Source: Epiperipatus broadwayi
Taxonomy: Eukaryota; Onychophora; Udeonychophora; Euonychophora; Peripatidae
NCBI GenBank assembly: GCA_028023455.1
Contig: JAQFVV010006272.1
Span: 1,688,586 to 1,752,585 of the forward strand
Direction of reading: 5' to 3'
Length of the DNA: 64,000 bases
The notes below the pieces were generated by a model. The model saw only the letters and a program-made list of their open reading frames with translations, was not told the DNA's origin and searched no databases. Below are positions 13,512 to 22,950 of this stretch, piece after piece. The position numbers were made by a program, and so were the translations under genes. Numbering within the stretch: the first letter of the stretch is position 1; every line of letters starts with the position of its first letter.

Positions 13512-13976
13512 ATATATATTTCAATTTGTTCTTGAATAAATTTGGCCATGCATATACTTTTGTCTCTTTTAATACAAATTTATAAGTAAATGATATTCCC
13601 AGTTTGTTTAAAAAATAAAAAAAGACTACTTAATGAATATTTTTTTATTTATTAAAAACTTTTTAAAAATTAATATGTGTGGTGTCCAAATATTATTTTT
13701 TTTCTTTTTGACTTTTTAATCTCCAATTAGTACTTTCCTCAAATTGTATGAATACTGTCACTGGTCAAGATGAGGGGAATATAATACCTTTCAAAAATGA
13801 TGTGCATATACTAATTTGTGTACTATTACTAACAGTTAAATATATTTGACATATTTAAATAAAGTTAATATTTTCTAATGACATTATTATAGATGATGGA
13901 AATACTCCAATATACAAATATAACTAAAATACCACCATCATAAACTTCAGGACAACACTATATACATATTGAAGTG

Positions 13977-13995
13977 ATATTTATATATGCTTCAT
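13977..13995 (+). repeat. shared 19-bp LTR-start motif
   Basis: ATATTTATATATGCTTCAT is the same string found at 5515-5533 and 22106-22124. In the third case TGCTTC opens an LTR that ends GAAGCA. Here it lies about 90 bp before the minus-strand gypsy remnant and is not followed by sequence matching the other two LTR-like regions. Confidence 0.5.
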
Positions 13996-14079
13996 TGTTT
14001 ATGACCAGCAATTATTTTTGGTAATTATGTATGCACTTATGTCAGCAAAAGAAATCGGATCCAAAAGCTATCTGATGTA

Positions 14080-14867
14080 TCATATCCGCCATTAACAAGA
14101 AAACAACTAAGGATTGACGATTCTATTTACGTGTGCATTTATATTGGATAGTCTCAATCGTAGTTCTTTTTTCATTGGTCAACATTATCTGTGTTTGCTT
14201 GAGGGGCAATGTTAATATATTACGGCCATGAGTTTTAACTTATTATATGAACAAGTTTATAGAGTTCAAAAAAATTTGGCTACACACATCCAATAGTGCT
14301 CTGGCTTGTATGCCTTCAACTTCCATATCAATTAATGGATATCCTTGATAGTCTTATCTTGATGTATTTTCTATATCCTCAAAAACAATATTGTTCGCTA
14401 TGCCTAGCAGGCTTATGGTAGTATTAGTTTTGTTCCTGCCTCGATTTCATGTGGAGAAACATCCTTTTTTTTATTTCCTCTTGTGATATTTTTTTCCCCT
14501 TATTAACTTTGCACTATCATTTTTTTCATTTCTTGTTGACTTTGCCTTATCACCATCTTTCATTTTTTGTTTAATATTTTGTATCATTGTCTGCCAGGTT
14601 ATCTCCTCAGGTATTAAATTTTGGCTTTGCTCCTGAGATTACATATTAGACAATACCAGAAAATATGCAACAACAAGAACTATTTCTATAAAATTAAATT
14701 CAGAATTTTGCTTTCAATAATCGAAAATATTACTTATTTATATCTTGATTATCCATTTCACTTTGCCACAATTTAGATGAGTATCCACTGGTTTCACACA
14801 AAAGTGTTTCATTTGCATACACATTATATCTTTTGATGATATTGCTTTATTGCATAATTTTAACTTT
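14080..14867 (-). pseudogene. gypsy family copy 1 (leader, gag, protease; minus strand)
   Basis: From 14867 downward on the minus strand this matches the plus-strand copy at 18781 onward: leader, then the gag start SQEQSQNLIPEEITW. It then diverges by deletions. This copy lacks about 90 bp after ITW that the other keeps. It retains a block absent from the other copy, containing a decayed aspartic protease around 14290-14340 (MEVEGIQARALLDVCS, where the family has a D-T/S-G active site; here the residues after Asp are changed). After that block it again matches the other copy (14100-14180 against 19165-19235). There is no intact frame. It ends near 14080. Confidence 0.75.

Positions 14868-14906
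<39 letters not shown>
14868..14906. repeat. compound microsatellite (CA)n(TA)n
   Basis: (CA)n at 14868-14889 followed by (TA)n to 14906. It directly abuts the 5' edge of gypsy copy 1. A (TA)n tract similarly abuts copy 2 at 18771-18780. Confidence 0.95.
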
Positions 14907-14940
14907 TAGCAAATAGTTATAATTACAAATTTATAAAAAA

Positions 14941-15468
14941 GCCTTATTTCAAGCCCAAAATAGACAAAATAGGAAACAAAAAGATGATAAATCAGCTATT
15001 AGGATTTGTGTTCCATATGTAAAAGGAACTACAGACAGTATCGGACGTATATTAAAACGCTATAATATAGATACAGCATTTTCTGCTCATCAAAAGATCA
15101 GCAATATAATAACCAAGCTTAAGGATTCAATCCCTCTTGAATCTCATGGTGTCTACCAAATCTCATGTAAAAATTGTGAAGCTTCTTACATAGGTATGAG
15201 TAATCGTCGCATCAGTGTTAGGAGAGATGAGCATGCTAATGCAGTTAAACAACACTCATCATCATCAGCACTCTCACTCCATACTATAGATTCAGGTCAT
15301 AAAATTGATTTTTCTAGTACCAGGATCATATCCAGATGTGATAATCTCTACCAATACAAAATTAGAGAAGCCATTGAGATACTTAAAAGGCCAGATTGTA
15401 TCAATAAGCGAGATGATACATGCAAACTTCCTCCTATTTGGAAAGATTTTTTTAAAAAACATTCCTAA
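14941..15468 (+). CDS. Penelope-like element C-terminus: GIY-YIG endonuclease
   Basis: An uninterrupted frame of about 175 codons ends at the TAA at 15466-15468. It is 5'-truncated: the frame is open past its left edge and the first ATG is only at 15196. It begins with the linker after reverse transcriptase (VPYVKGTTDSIGRILKRYNI), then enters the endonuclease with GVYQISC at about 15148, the CKNC metal-type knuckle and SYIGMSNRR, followed by RRDEH and later YQYKIREAIEIL, which carries the expected catalytic Glu. It ends in the usual basic tail (NKRDDTCKLPPIWKDFF). This order (RT, linker, Cx2C, GIY-YIG) is the hallmark of endonuclease-bearing Penelope-like retroelements; the nuclease nicks the target DNA. 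The RT part is missing here, so this is a 5'-truncated insertion. The open frame suggests it is the youngest coding relic in the window. Confidence 0.85.
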   Translation, partial: ALFQAQNRQNRKQKDDKSAIRICVPYVKGTTDSIGRILKRYNIDTAFSAHQKISNIITKLKDSIPLESHGVYQISCKNCEASYIGMSNRRISVRRDEHANAVKQHSSSSALSLHTIDSGHKIDFSSTRIISRCDNLYQYKIREAIEILKRPDCINKRDDTCKLPPIWKDFFKKHS

Positions 15469-15655
15469 ATTTAACATTTTATTCAAATCAGTGATTGTAG
15501 CGTCTCTACAACTGTCTTTCTACCTTTTATAACTCTGTGGATGGCTTGTGTGACCAAGTCGAAATGTCAGTATATTAATCTTAAAAGTTTTTAACACGGA
15601 TGAACCCACAAAATATGTATTTTGTATATTTAACCCGTGCAAATCTTCGTTTTAA
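15469..15655 (+). other. Penelope-like 3' flank with a hairpin-plus-GAAA motif
   Basis: Downstream of the stop codon, 15544-15559 can pair (GCTTG with CAAGT) and is followed by CGAAATGTC. Penelope-like elements are known to carry type I hammerhead ribozymes in their terminal repeats. The stem II-GAAA-short stem-GTC order is there, but the upstream core reads TGGATG where CTGATGA is expected. I therefore treat this as a decayed or coincidental motif. Confidence 0.25.
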
Positions 15656-15766
15656 CATATATATATATATTAGGGCATGATTTTGCCTATATATATTTAC
15701 TTTCATTTATTTATATATTACCGATATTACATTTAACTATTTATCATGCCCTAATATATATATATT
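15656..15766. mobile_element. fold-back element 3 (TA-flanked palindrome)
   Basis: The left arm (TA)n-TTAGGGCATGAT (to about 15682) is matched in reverse complement by ATCATGCCCTAA-(TA)n (15743-15765). About 60 bp lie between. Either a short MITE-like element or a palindromic part of the Penelope-like 3' end. Confidence 0.5.
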
Positions 15767-16642
15767 GAAACAGAAATCTCCAATCCCTTTCCGTTTCACC
15801 ATCAACCTAATGACCTACTCGTCTGAACTAGTTTCGAACCTATCTTAAATATAAAAATGTTAAATGTAAAAATGTTATATATAAATTGAGCGGGAAAACT
15901 TTGCTATAATTGCCGCTTAAATGGCATTATCCATTTACATACGAAGACACGCTATAATTAGACAGGTTTGATAAAATTATAGCGGAGAAATGCTCATAAA
16001 TTATTATAAAATGTTTTATTAATTTTCAGTCAATTCTAAATTATATTTCGCTATTATATTCGTATGTGGATGGATAATTTAAACCTTGGAATAACGGCAA
16101 AATGATTCATATATATTTAAGTTTAAATAAAAGTAATGTAAATGTTTTCTTTAATTTATTTAACGGTTTTCTGATTTAATGTTTTACATATATAGTTGAA
16201 ACAAGTATTTTCTTTAAATTTGTTTTTTTTTTTAATAAACAAATATGTTAAAAGTTATTTAGTTTTATAAAATAAGAATTATCTGGTCGCAATTAAAAAT
16301 GAGAATTTTTGTAAACAAGATATCAATTAGTGACACACCGGGTAAAAAAGTAAAATCTGTTTTCTGATTGATTTTTGTTTGCAACAAAAGACTTTTTCAT
16401 TAAATCAGAATACCGTTCCTTCTGCTAAGTAATAACACCTGAAAAGGAATTTAATTAATGAAAATGAATCAAATTATATAGTTTATATATTTTGATACAT
16501 TTTTTAAGGAAATTAAATATAACACCTCGGAGATTTTATCAGTTGTTGTAGAAATTGAATTATATTATTTTGCTTTAATTAAAAGTCAATTGGTCCCGAG
16601 GCTTACAAAATTCCAGAAAGGTGTTAAAGTTTAGTAGAAGGA

Positions 16643-16654
16643 TATAAATAGGCC
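16643..16654 (+). promoter_or_regulatory. TATA-box-like site
   Basis: TATAAATAGGCC, followed by a GC-richer stretch. It closely resembles GTATAAATAGCCC in the LTR at 22834. In an AT-rich genome such matches are frequent, so support comes only from that similarity. Confidence 0.3.
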
Positions 16655-17772
16655 TTATTTTAAGCGGGAGGGGAGAATCCATCTTACTTTTGAAGAGAGT
16701 CAACAGGAGAAGTTTTATTATTGTTCAACCTTAACATGTCTGGCTAAAGTCAGGCAAAATTTTGCTGCTTTCCCGTGATGGAATGCCTAGTTCAATCCAT
16801 CAAATGCCAAAGGAACAACCAAGCTTACACCAACTAAATTTGAAGATGCCGTAAAAATAATTTGCCCTCGTTCCGATTTCAATCCAGCTAAAGAAACACT
16901 ATTTTAAAAATCGTCTCCCAACTAAATTGAAGATGCCATAAGCCGCCAAAGAAGTCACCTTCGTTTCCAGCTCGAATCTCTCCTTAGCTACAGAACTATT
17001 TTAGTATTATTTAAAATCGCAGAGCTCTGTGTGAATTTCAACAACAATCATTATTTCTTCAAAATCAGGTTAGCTAACCATATTATCGAAACTTCTTTCT
17101 AAATTGTTTTTCAAATAATCTTTAAATTCTATAATATGAAATACTTTTGTAAATTTCTGTGTTAATTAATGTTTTGCTATATAATTTAATCACTGCAGTT
17201 ATATTTTGCTTTTCTTTTGCTTATTTTTAATTATTATTAGTTGTGCTTATGTTTCGAAACGGCGTGCATTTAATTATAGAATATGTTTTTAAACATATAA
17301 ATTTAAATTATTTATATAGCGTCATTTCGTGCGCTGTTTCGAAACCCAAATTCATATTTTTGTCATTTAGTAAATTAATTAATATAAATATAAAATGTGG
17401 CTTTTCAACCTTTATTTATTATGTTACTAAAGATTAAACTAGCCTGGAGTGTAATTATAAGTATATTTTTTTAGTTAAGTATTCGTAAGTCCCTTATTAA
17501 ATATACTTTTCCCCTTTTTAAAAGTTTAGTAGTTATAGATAACTAAAGAGATTGAACGGGATAAAGTAAAGTTTGTATATACATTCCTGTCAGTAGCATA
17601 TCGTATTTCTCATGCTACAGAAGAGTTGGCTCTTTTGATCAAGCTGATGATCTAGTGTTCATTTAATATATGATCTTTAATTTATAATATCCTTCGGCTT
17701 GGCGGATGTGGGATTTATTAATATTTTCTCGTTGTGCTGTTCTTTTTGATATATATATAAGATGGAGCCACG

Positions 17773-17955
17773 GTAAGTCCAGCCCATCTTCTCTTATGGG
17801 TAGTGCAGTAGCGAAGTCTGAGCTACGGGCCAGATTAGCACGTAAGTCCCCCGCCTCTGAACCAAATAAAGGTTCCCCATTAGCAGCATGACGACCGGTT
17901 CTTGGGTAAACCGTTGTTTGTCACAAAAACCCTAAAACTATTCTTCCATCCGCAG
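17773..17955 (+). other. possible intron (183 nt)
   Basis: Donor CCACG|GTAAGTCC and acceptor CTATTCTTCCATCCGCAG|AGCC are both near consensus, and the acceptor has a good pyrimidine tract. A TATATATATAAG tract ends 12 bp before the donor. Splicing would join only a very short frame (ATGGAGCCACG to AGCCACT, then stop after a few codons), so any transcript would be non-coding or 5' UTR. Confidence 0.3.
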
Positions 17956-18570
17956 AGCCACTTTATTATTATATTTTACTTGTGCCTAGCGTATTAGTAA
18001 AATCGTTATAGCCAACTCTTCCCTCCCTAATATGCAGTCTTCGGCGTTGATCCGAAGCACTCTTGAAAACCCGTTCGATCTAAAGCTATCTGGGACGCTT
18101 TAAAAGCCCATAGTTAAAATAAATTTATTATAATTAAGACGTATTATTAAGCTTCACTCCAGACTTGGTTTGATTTCACGTACAATAGCCACACGAACTG
18201 ATGATGAAAGGGCATAACTGGTAAAAGTTAATGTAGTGATTAGTTATATAGTAGGGTATTTATTTCCATTAAATAATATTGGAGCAATTAAATAATAGCC
18301 AACGTATCAATTATTGGCCTAGAGTAATGTTACTTTATAAATAAAATGCCTGCGTGCATTTGCCAACAACAATTGTCAATAAATATATTTTAATTCATCA
18401 TATATCAGTTTCTGTCTCATTATTAAATCAATCCAATTCACTAATTGCCCATAAGTATTCATTAGTAAAGCCCCTATTATTTAAATATGTTAGATTTTAT
18501 CTGTGGAATGTCTAGTATTTAAGTTGTTTATATATATGTTTAAGTCCATGAGTCTTATTGTTTTCTCCGA

Positions 18571-18770
18571 TTTGCTAGTGGGCCGGATGAAGAATTAAAT
18601 CTCGTGTGCTACCATTGTTATGTTATCCATTGGGTGTTAGATCTGGTGCTTGGAGAGTGGGTTCGAATCCAGGCTGGTCCCTGACCAAAATCTCGGGCTC
18701 GACTGGGTTTGAAGTACATTTTGTGAGTTCCAGCTCGTGTTAGATGGATAAGCATGTTTTGACTGGCACA
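18571..18770 (+). repeat. possible tRNA-related SINE fragment
   Basis: GGTTCGAATCC at 18660-18670 is a perfect Pol III B box / T-loop match. TTGCTAGTGGGC at 18572 is a loose A-box match about 85 bp upstream. The T stem does not pair properly and no acceptor stem closes, so this is not an intact tRNA gene. The following 100 bp (TCTCGGGCTCGACTGGG onward) would be the SINE body. It ends at a (TA)n tract at 18771. Confidence 0.35.
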
Positions 18771-18780
18771 ATATATATAT

Positions 18781-21700
18781 GTGAAAGTTAAAATTATGCA
18801 CTAAAGCAATATCAAAAGATATAATGTGTATGCAAATGAAACACTTTTGTGTGGAACTGGTGGATACTCATCTAAATTGTGGCAAAGTGAAATTGATTTT
18901 CGATTATTGAAAGCAAAATTCTGAATTTAATTTTATAGAAATAGTTTTTGTTGTTGTTGCGTATTTTCTGGTATTGTCTAATATGTCATCTCAGGAGCAA
19001 AGCCAAAATTTAATACCTGAGGAGATAACCTGGGAGAATAGTCCCATTACTTTCAAAAATCCCCATGTCATAGAAAGAATAGACAAGTCCATGGAAATGC
19101 TCGTCAAAATTCTCATACAAAGTCAGCAGACAATGATACAAAATAATAACAAAAAATGAAAGATGGTGAAAAAAAACTACGATCGAGACTATCCAATATA
19201 AATGCACACATAAATAGAATCGTCAATGAACAACTTGGTTTTCTGGATTTAGAAAGAAAATGACTGGTTCAAGTTAATATACACCAAATAGTGACCAATG
19301 AAAATGAAGAAGTCAACTCTTACCAAATTGCATGTGCAAGAAAAAATAAAAATCCTTTTGGAATACTCCTCTGTATTTTCTAATAATCCATAATAAATAG
19401 TGATATGCACACTGCATTCAAGTCAAGGAGAAGACATTTTTAGAAACAGGCCTACCCAGTTCCATTTCAATATTGGAAGGAAATGGAAAAACAATTACAG
19501 CAAATGCTTGATTGGGGTATAATTGAAAAGTCTTCATCATCATATAACTCATTGATAATTGTGAAGAAAGATGTACAGTCAGACTATGTTTAAATGCCAG
19601 GAATTTATAATCCATTACTGTACCAAAGAGGATATTCCACCTAGCATTCAGGAAATCTTGAGATTCAAGGACCAGTCAATATTTTTCAATAATTGATATC
19701 AAATTTTGCTTTACATAAAACTCTTCAGTGGGTACCATTCAAGCTAATCAATAGTGGTGCAAGTCTACTAAGGTGTCACAGCAAGATTCTATCAAAAGAG
19801 TTGAAGATTATCATCTTGTACATGGATAATCATTATTGCATCCCAAAAAGTGGACAAACATTGTAACATTTCATCATGTTTTTCCAAGAATTTCAATTAA
19901 AAAATATAAATAAATCTTCAGAATGGTAAGTTTGTGAATAAGGAAATACTTTTCTTGGGCATATAATGAACTGGCAAAGAATTAAATTACATTTGGATAA
20001 GATTTTAGCAATACAGCAATTTACCAAACCAACAAATAAGAAACAATTAAAATTCTGCTTGGGGGGTGTGCAACTTTATCACTGCCTTCATCCAAATTTT
20101 GTAAAAGATAGGGCCTCATTACTCATATTACTATACAAGAAACAGTAGTGGAATTGGTCACCTAAGCAGGGATAGATTTCCAGATGGTCAAGAAAACTTC
20201 TTAAGGACCATTATCTTGTCTTATCTCAACTTTATTAATCCATTTTACCTATAGACTGACAGCAGTAAATATCAAGGGAAGACCATCTTGTTCCAAGTCA
20301 ATTAGATTAGCAGCAGGGCCACATCAGTGGCAGAAACTCATCAATTATGCTGTAACTGATAACGAGATACTGGCAATAGTATAGGCATGTGGAAAAACAA
20401 TTTCTGTTGGTCTCAGAATTGATTACCATCACCAACCATAATTGCCTAGAGTGTCTGAATAAGGTCCCTCAGCAATGACAGATTACTATGGTGGAACTTG
20501 TTCTTATAGAATGTCAATTGAAAGATAATCCACTATGTTGGAACTAATATGGTGGCAAGTATTTTGAGTCATCATCCTGTAGAGATTATAGTACAAATTC
20601 CTTCATTAAAAAAAGTGGGGTAAACACCATGTCACTAGCTAATGATGATTCAGTGGAGGAAGATCTCAAAAATGTAGATAACCTACAGAGGGCTGAATCT
20701 GAGTATAACTACATTTTTGATGTTTTGGAACAAAGAAGGGCCTCTAATAAACAAAACCAACAGATTCGAAAAACATATCACAACTACAAAATTGTAGATA
20801 AGCTAATGTGATACAAAACAAACTATCCCAACAACTCATGTAAAATACTAATTCCTAAAAATCTGCAATGCTGCTTAAATACATATATCCATTGTTTGTT
20901 TGAACAGGCATAATGGGCTGTGAAAGATGGAACATGCTTGTGAAAATCCTTTCATTGGCCAAGCATGTATTCTAGTATCCTCTCTGTATTGCAGAAATTT
21001 CAGATCCCTGAATCAAAGCCACCCAATAAGTCATACAAAAGAGTCAATCATCATATCATTCCACAAGCCCCAAATGAGCTATTGTTTTGACTATCATAGA
21101 ATCTTGCCAGCCTTTAGACAATGTAGATTTTAATGGTCATATATGATTTGCTTTCTAAATATGTTACAGCATGTTCATTACAATGGGTATATGCAAGAAG
21201 CATCATTAAGGTTGTACAAAATCAGCACTTTCTGAGAATAGAAAAATCACAAGCAATTCTGACAGATCATGACTGTTTGTGTCCAAAAGAGTGAAAAACA
21301 TAAATAACTAAAATGGAATTCAACATGTTATGATGTTAATCAGAAATCCTCAATACAATCCCTGTGAAAGAAACATGAGGGAGCTTAATGACCACTTTAG
21401 ATTATATGCAAATAAGAATCATCAGGTCTGAATTGACAAAAGAAAAACAGTACTAGACTACACTAATAGTATCTACAATGAATTTACAGGATTCACATCT
21501 ATCTGGCTACATTTCAATAATAATGATCCCCTAAGAATAAAAATGGCAATACCAGTTATCCTAGAAAAGATACACACCTCACATTATCAAAAAAAGGATC
21601 ATTCCTGATTGAAAGAAATGATAAAAAAAGCATCAAAGACAAGGAGGGTAGAAACTCTGCCAAATCATCAAAGGCAATGGAGTTTTAGAGTGCATGTTAG

Positions 21701-21830
21701 TATCCCAACACAAAAATAATACAATTTTTTTTGCATTATGTGAAGGGCCATTTACAATTAGGGGGAAAATTAGAGACAAGGCAATGCTTGAAGGTTATGA
21801 CTATTTAGAGAGTAAAGGCAAAAGCTTGAC
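18781..21830 (+). pseudogene. gypsy family copy 2 (gag to integrase; plus strand)
   Basis: A decayed Ty3/gypsy element. The leader (18781-18983) matches copy 1 in inverted orientation. Gag opens at 18984 with MSSQEQSQNLIPEEITW. RT entry is at about 19456 (QMLDWGIIEKSS then SLIIVKKD). The RT thumb block FLGHIMNWQRIKLHLDK, with PTNKKQLKFCLGG, is at 19951-20070. RNase H lies in a broken stretch to about 20580. Integrase follows: a zinc-domain remnant with FHWPSMYSSI (about 20950), SQAILTDHD (about 21255, the second catalytic Asp) and NPCERNMREL (about 21357, the catalytic Glu). Many stops and frameshifts. The central RT catalytic YxDD block is not readable, and the protease is deleted. It is dead. 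Confidence 0.8.
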
Positions 21831-22063
21831 TAGATAGACAGCTTGTTAATAGTAGGACACCATGTAAAAATACCTAAACAAACTACTACATAAGACCAGT
21901 TAATGATAGAAACACTAATAATCAAGACAAATAATACTTGACAGAAACTGTCAAAATTAAATGGTCTGAAATTTTGTATATTATAGATTATGTCTATTTT
22001 TTGTTTGGATACTAAATTTTGTGTATGTATTATTTTAATAACCAAGTAAAATCTTTTTTCTTG

Positions 22064-22081
22064 TTTTTTTTTTTTTTTTTT
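22064..22081. repeat. poly-T run (T18)
   Basis: Eighteen T just upstream of the LTR at 22117. It may be a remnant tail of an inserted non-LTR copy on the minus strand, or simple slippage. Confidence 0.8.
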
Positions 22082-22408
22082 GGCAGGCAGTAATGATATG
22101 AACTAATATTTATATATGCTTCATAAATAATTTTAAAAAGACAATAGGAATTTTAAATTAGATACTGTCAGTAATTTTTAATAAATAAAAATTATATATA
22201 CATATAAGTATATGCACAGGTATATGTATTGAAACAATGGATCTGTAAGCCAGAACTAAGCGTGTTCAATGATATAAAACTTTCTGTATACCATTTTAGA
22301 TACTTTTAAATTTTAGTCCAGCAAATAAATGATTAAAATATCAATTTTCTATTTAAAATGTTTTATTATAAATATTGGAGGGGCCCAGATATATATATAA
22401 TTGCAGAC

Positions 22409-22412
<4 letters not shown>

Positions 22413-22442
<30 letters not shown>
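22413..22442. repeat. (TA)n microsatellite inside the LTR
   Basis: About 30 bp of TA. The sequence TATATAATTGCAGACA occurs on both sides (about 22394-22409 and 22435-22450), so part of the tract arose by a local duplication of about 41 bp. Confidence 0.85.
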
Positions 22443-22444
<2 letters not shown>

Positions 22445-22833
22445 GCAGACAGAAACTTTTATAAAAATCGATAAATAAATTTTAACATGCTATTTTTTTA
22501 AAGTATTTTATTCTGGAGATTTGCTTTCATGATAAACCCTACTAACATTCCATACAGTCAAATAAAAGAAAATGCATTAACAAAATGGTAATATAATTTT
22601 CTAATTAAAGTAAAATTAAAATTAATAGATATTTGAAAAATAAATTCTTCAAATCTAAATTTAATTGAAAATAGATTTGAAATAATAAAATCATTGGGTT
22701 TATCGGGAGAGTAGATCTCAAGAATACAATGCAAATATACTTTAGGTCGATAATTGTGGTCATCGGAATTTCAACATAGCCACTTAGCCTTGAGCCAATG
22801 AAAAAGGAAATTTCCAAAAATAATCAGAAAAGA

Positions 22834-22843
22834 GTATAAATAG
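22834..22843 (+). promoter_or_regulatory. LTR TATA box
   Basis: GTATAAATAG about 105 bp before the LTR end, followed by a GC-richer transcribed region and AATAAA at 22922. This is the standard U3-R layout. Confidence 0.55.
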
Positions 22844-22939
22844 CCCAGGAGAACAATAGAGGTCAGCCAGACATAGTTATCATCAGTGATTGCCTGATGA
22901 ATCCACGCCGGTTAAATTTTCAATAAATATTTAGAAGCA

Positions 22940-22950
22940 TGGTAGCAGAG
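22940..22950 (+). other. primer binding site, initiator-tRNA-Met type
   Basis: TGGTAGCAGAG follows the LTR's terminal CA without a gap. It is complementary to the 3' end of eukaryotic initiator tRNA-Met (CTCTGCTACCA), with 11 matching bases before divergence. This primer class is used by several LTR retrotransposon lineages. It shows that 22117-22939 acts as, or derives from, a 5' LTR in plus orientation. Confidence 0.65.

Larger units (their letters stand above)
15767..18570. other. GC-richer block of unknown origin
   Basis: This 2.8-kb block is visibly richer in G+C and CpG than most of the window (for example 17700-18110). It holds TATAAATAGGCC at about 16643; two copies of an AACTAAATTTGAAGATGCC-like unit 89 bp apart (about 16830 and 16919); a possible intron at 17773-17955; and AATAAA signals near 18339 and 18379. 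No reverse transcriptase, transposase or host protein motif is readable. The 61-codon open frame at 17706-17891 has no recognisable domain. It could be the 5' portion or terminal repeat of an unknown retroelement, or a host regulatory or non-coding RNA region. Confidence 0.4.
22117..22939 (+). mobile_element. LTR (823 bp) of an LTR retrotransposon
   Basis: Begins TGCTTCAT and ends TTAGAAGCA, giving a perfect 6-bp terminal inverted repeat TGCTTC/GAAGCA inside TG...CA. A TATA box (GTATAAATAGCCC, 22834-22846) and an AATAAA signal (22922-22927) lie in the expected order near the 3' end. The base after the final CA starts a primer binding site. The internal (TA)n tract at 22413-22442 is flanked by copies of ATTGCAGACA. 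The second LTR of this element is not visible. It may be the 3' LTR of the gypsy copy just upstream shared with a downstream element, or a separate truncated insertion. Confidence 0.7.

Noticed and set aside
15292-15486. Minus-strand frame of 64 codons
   Set aside because: Antisense shadow of the GIY-YIG endonuclease frame. The plus-strand frame at 15305-15532 is likewise an out-of-frame shadow.
17706-17891. 61-codon frame in the GC-rich block
   Set aside because: Low stop density follows from the local base composition, a better-supported intron signal cuts through the frame, and no domain is recognised.
18191-18215. CTGATGATGAAAG as a hammerhead ribozyme core
   Set aside because: CTGATGA is followed at once by GAAA-like bases with no room for stem II, and no cleavage-site stem can be drawn.
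18660-18690. tRNA gene around GGTTCGAATCC
   Set aside because: The T stem has mismatches and no acceptor or anticodon stem can be closed at the right distance, so at best a tRNA-derived SINE relic.
22891-22915. CTGATGAATCCACGCCGGTTAAA in the LTR as a hammerhead core
   Set aside because: The potential stem II pairs poorly and GAAA is absent (TTAAA instead); most likely coincidence in the U5 region.
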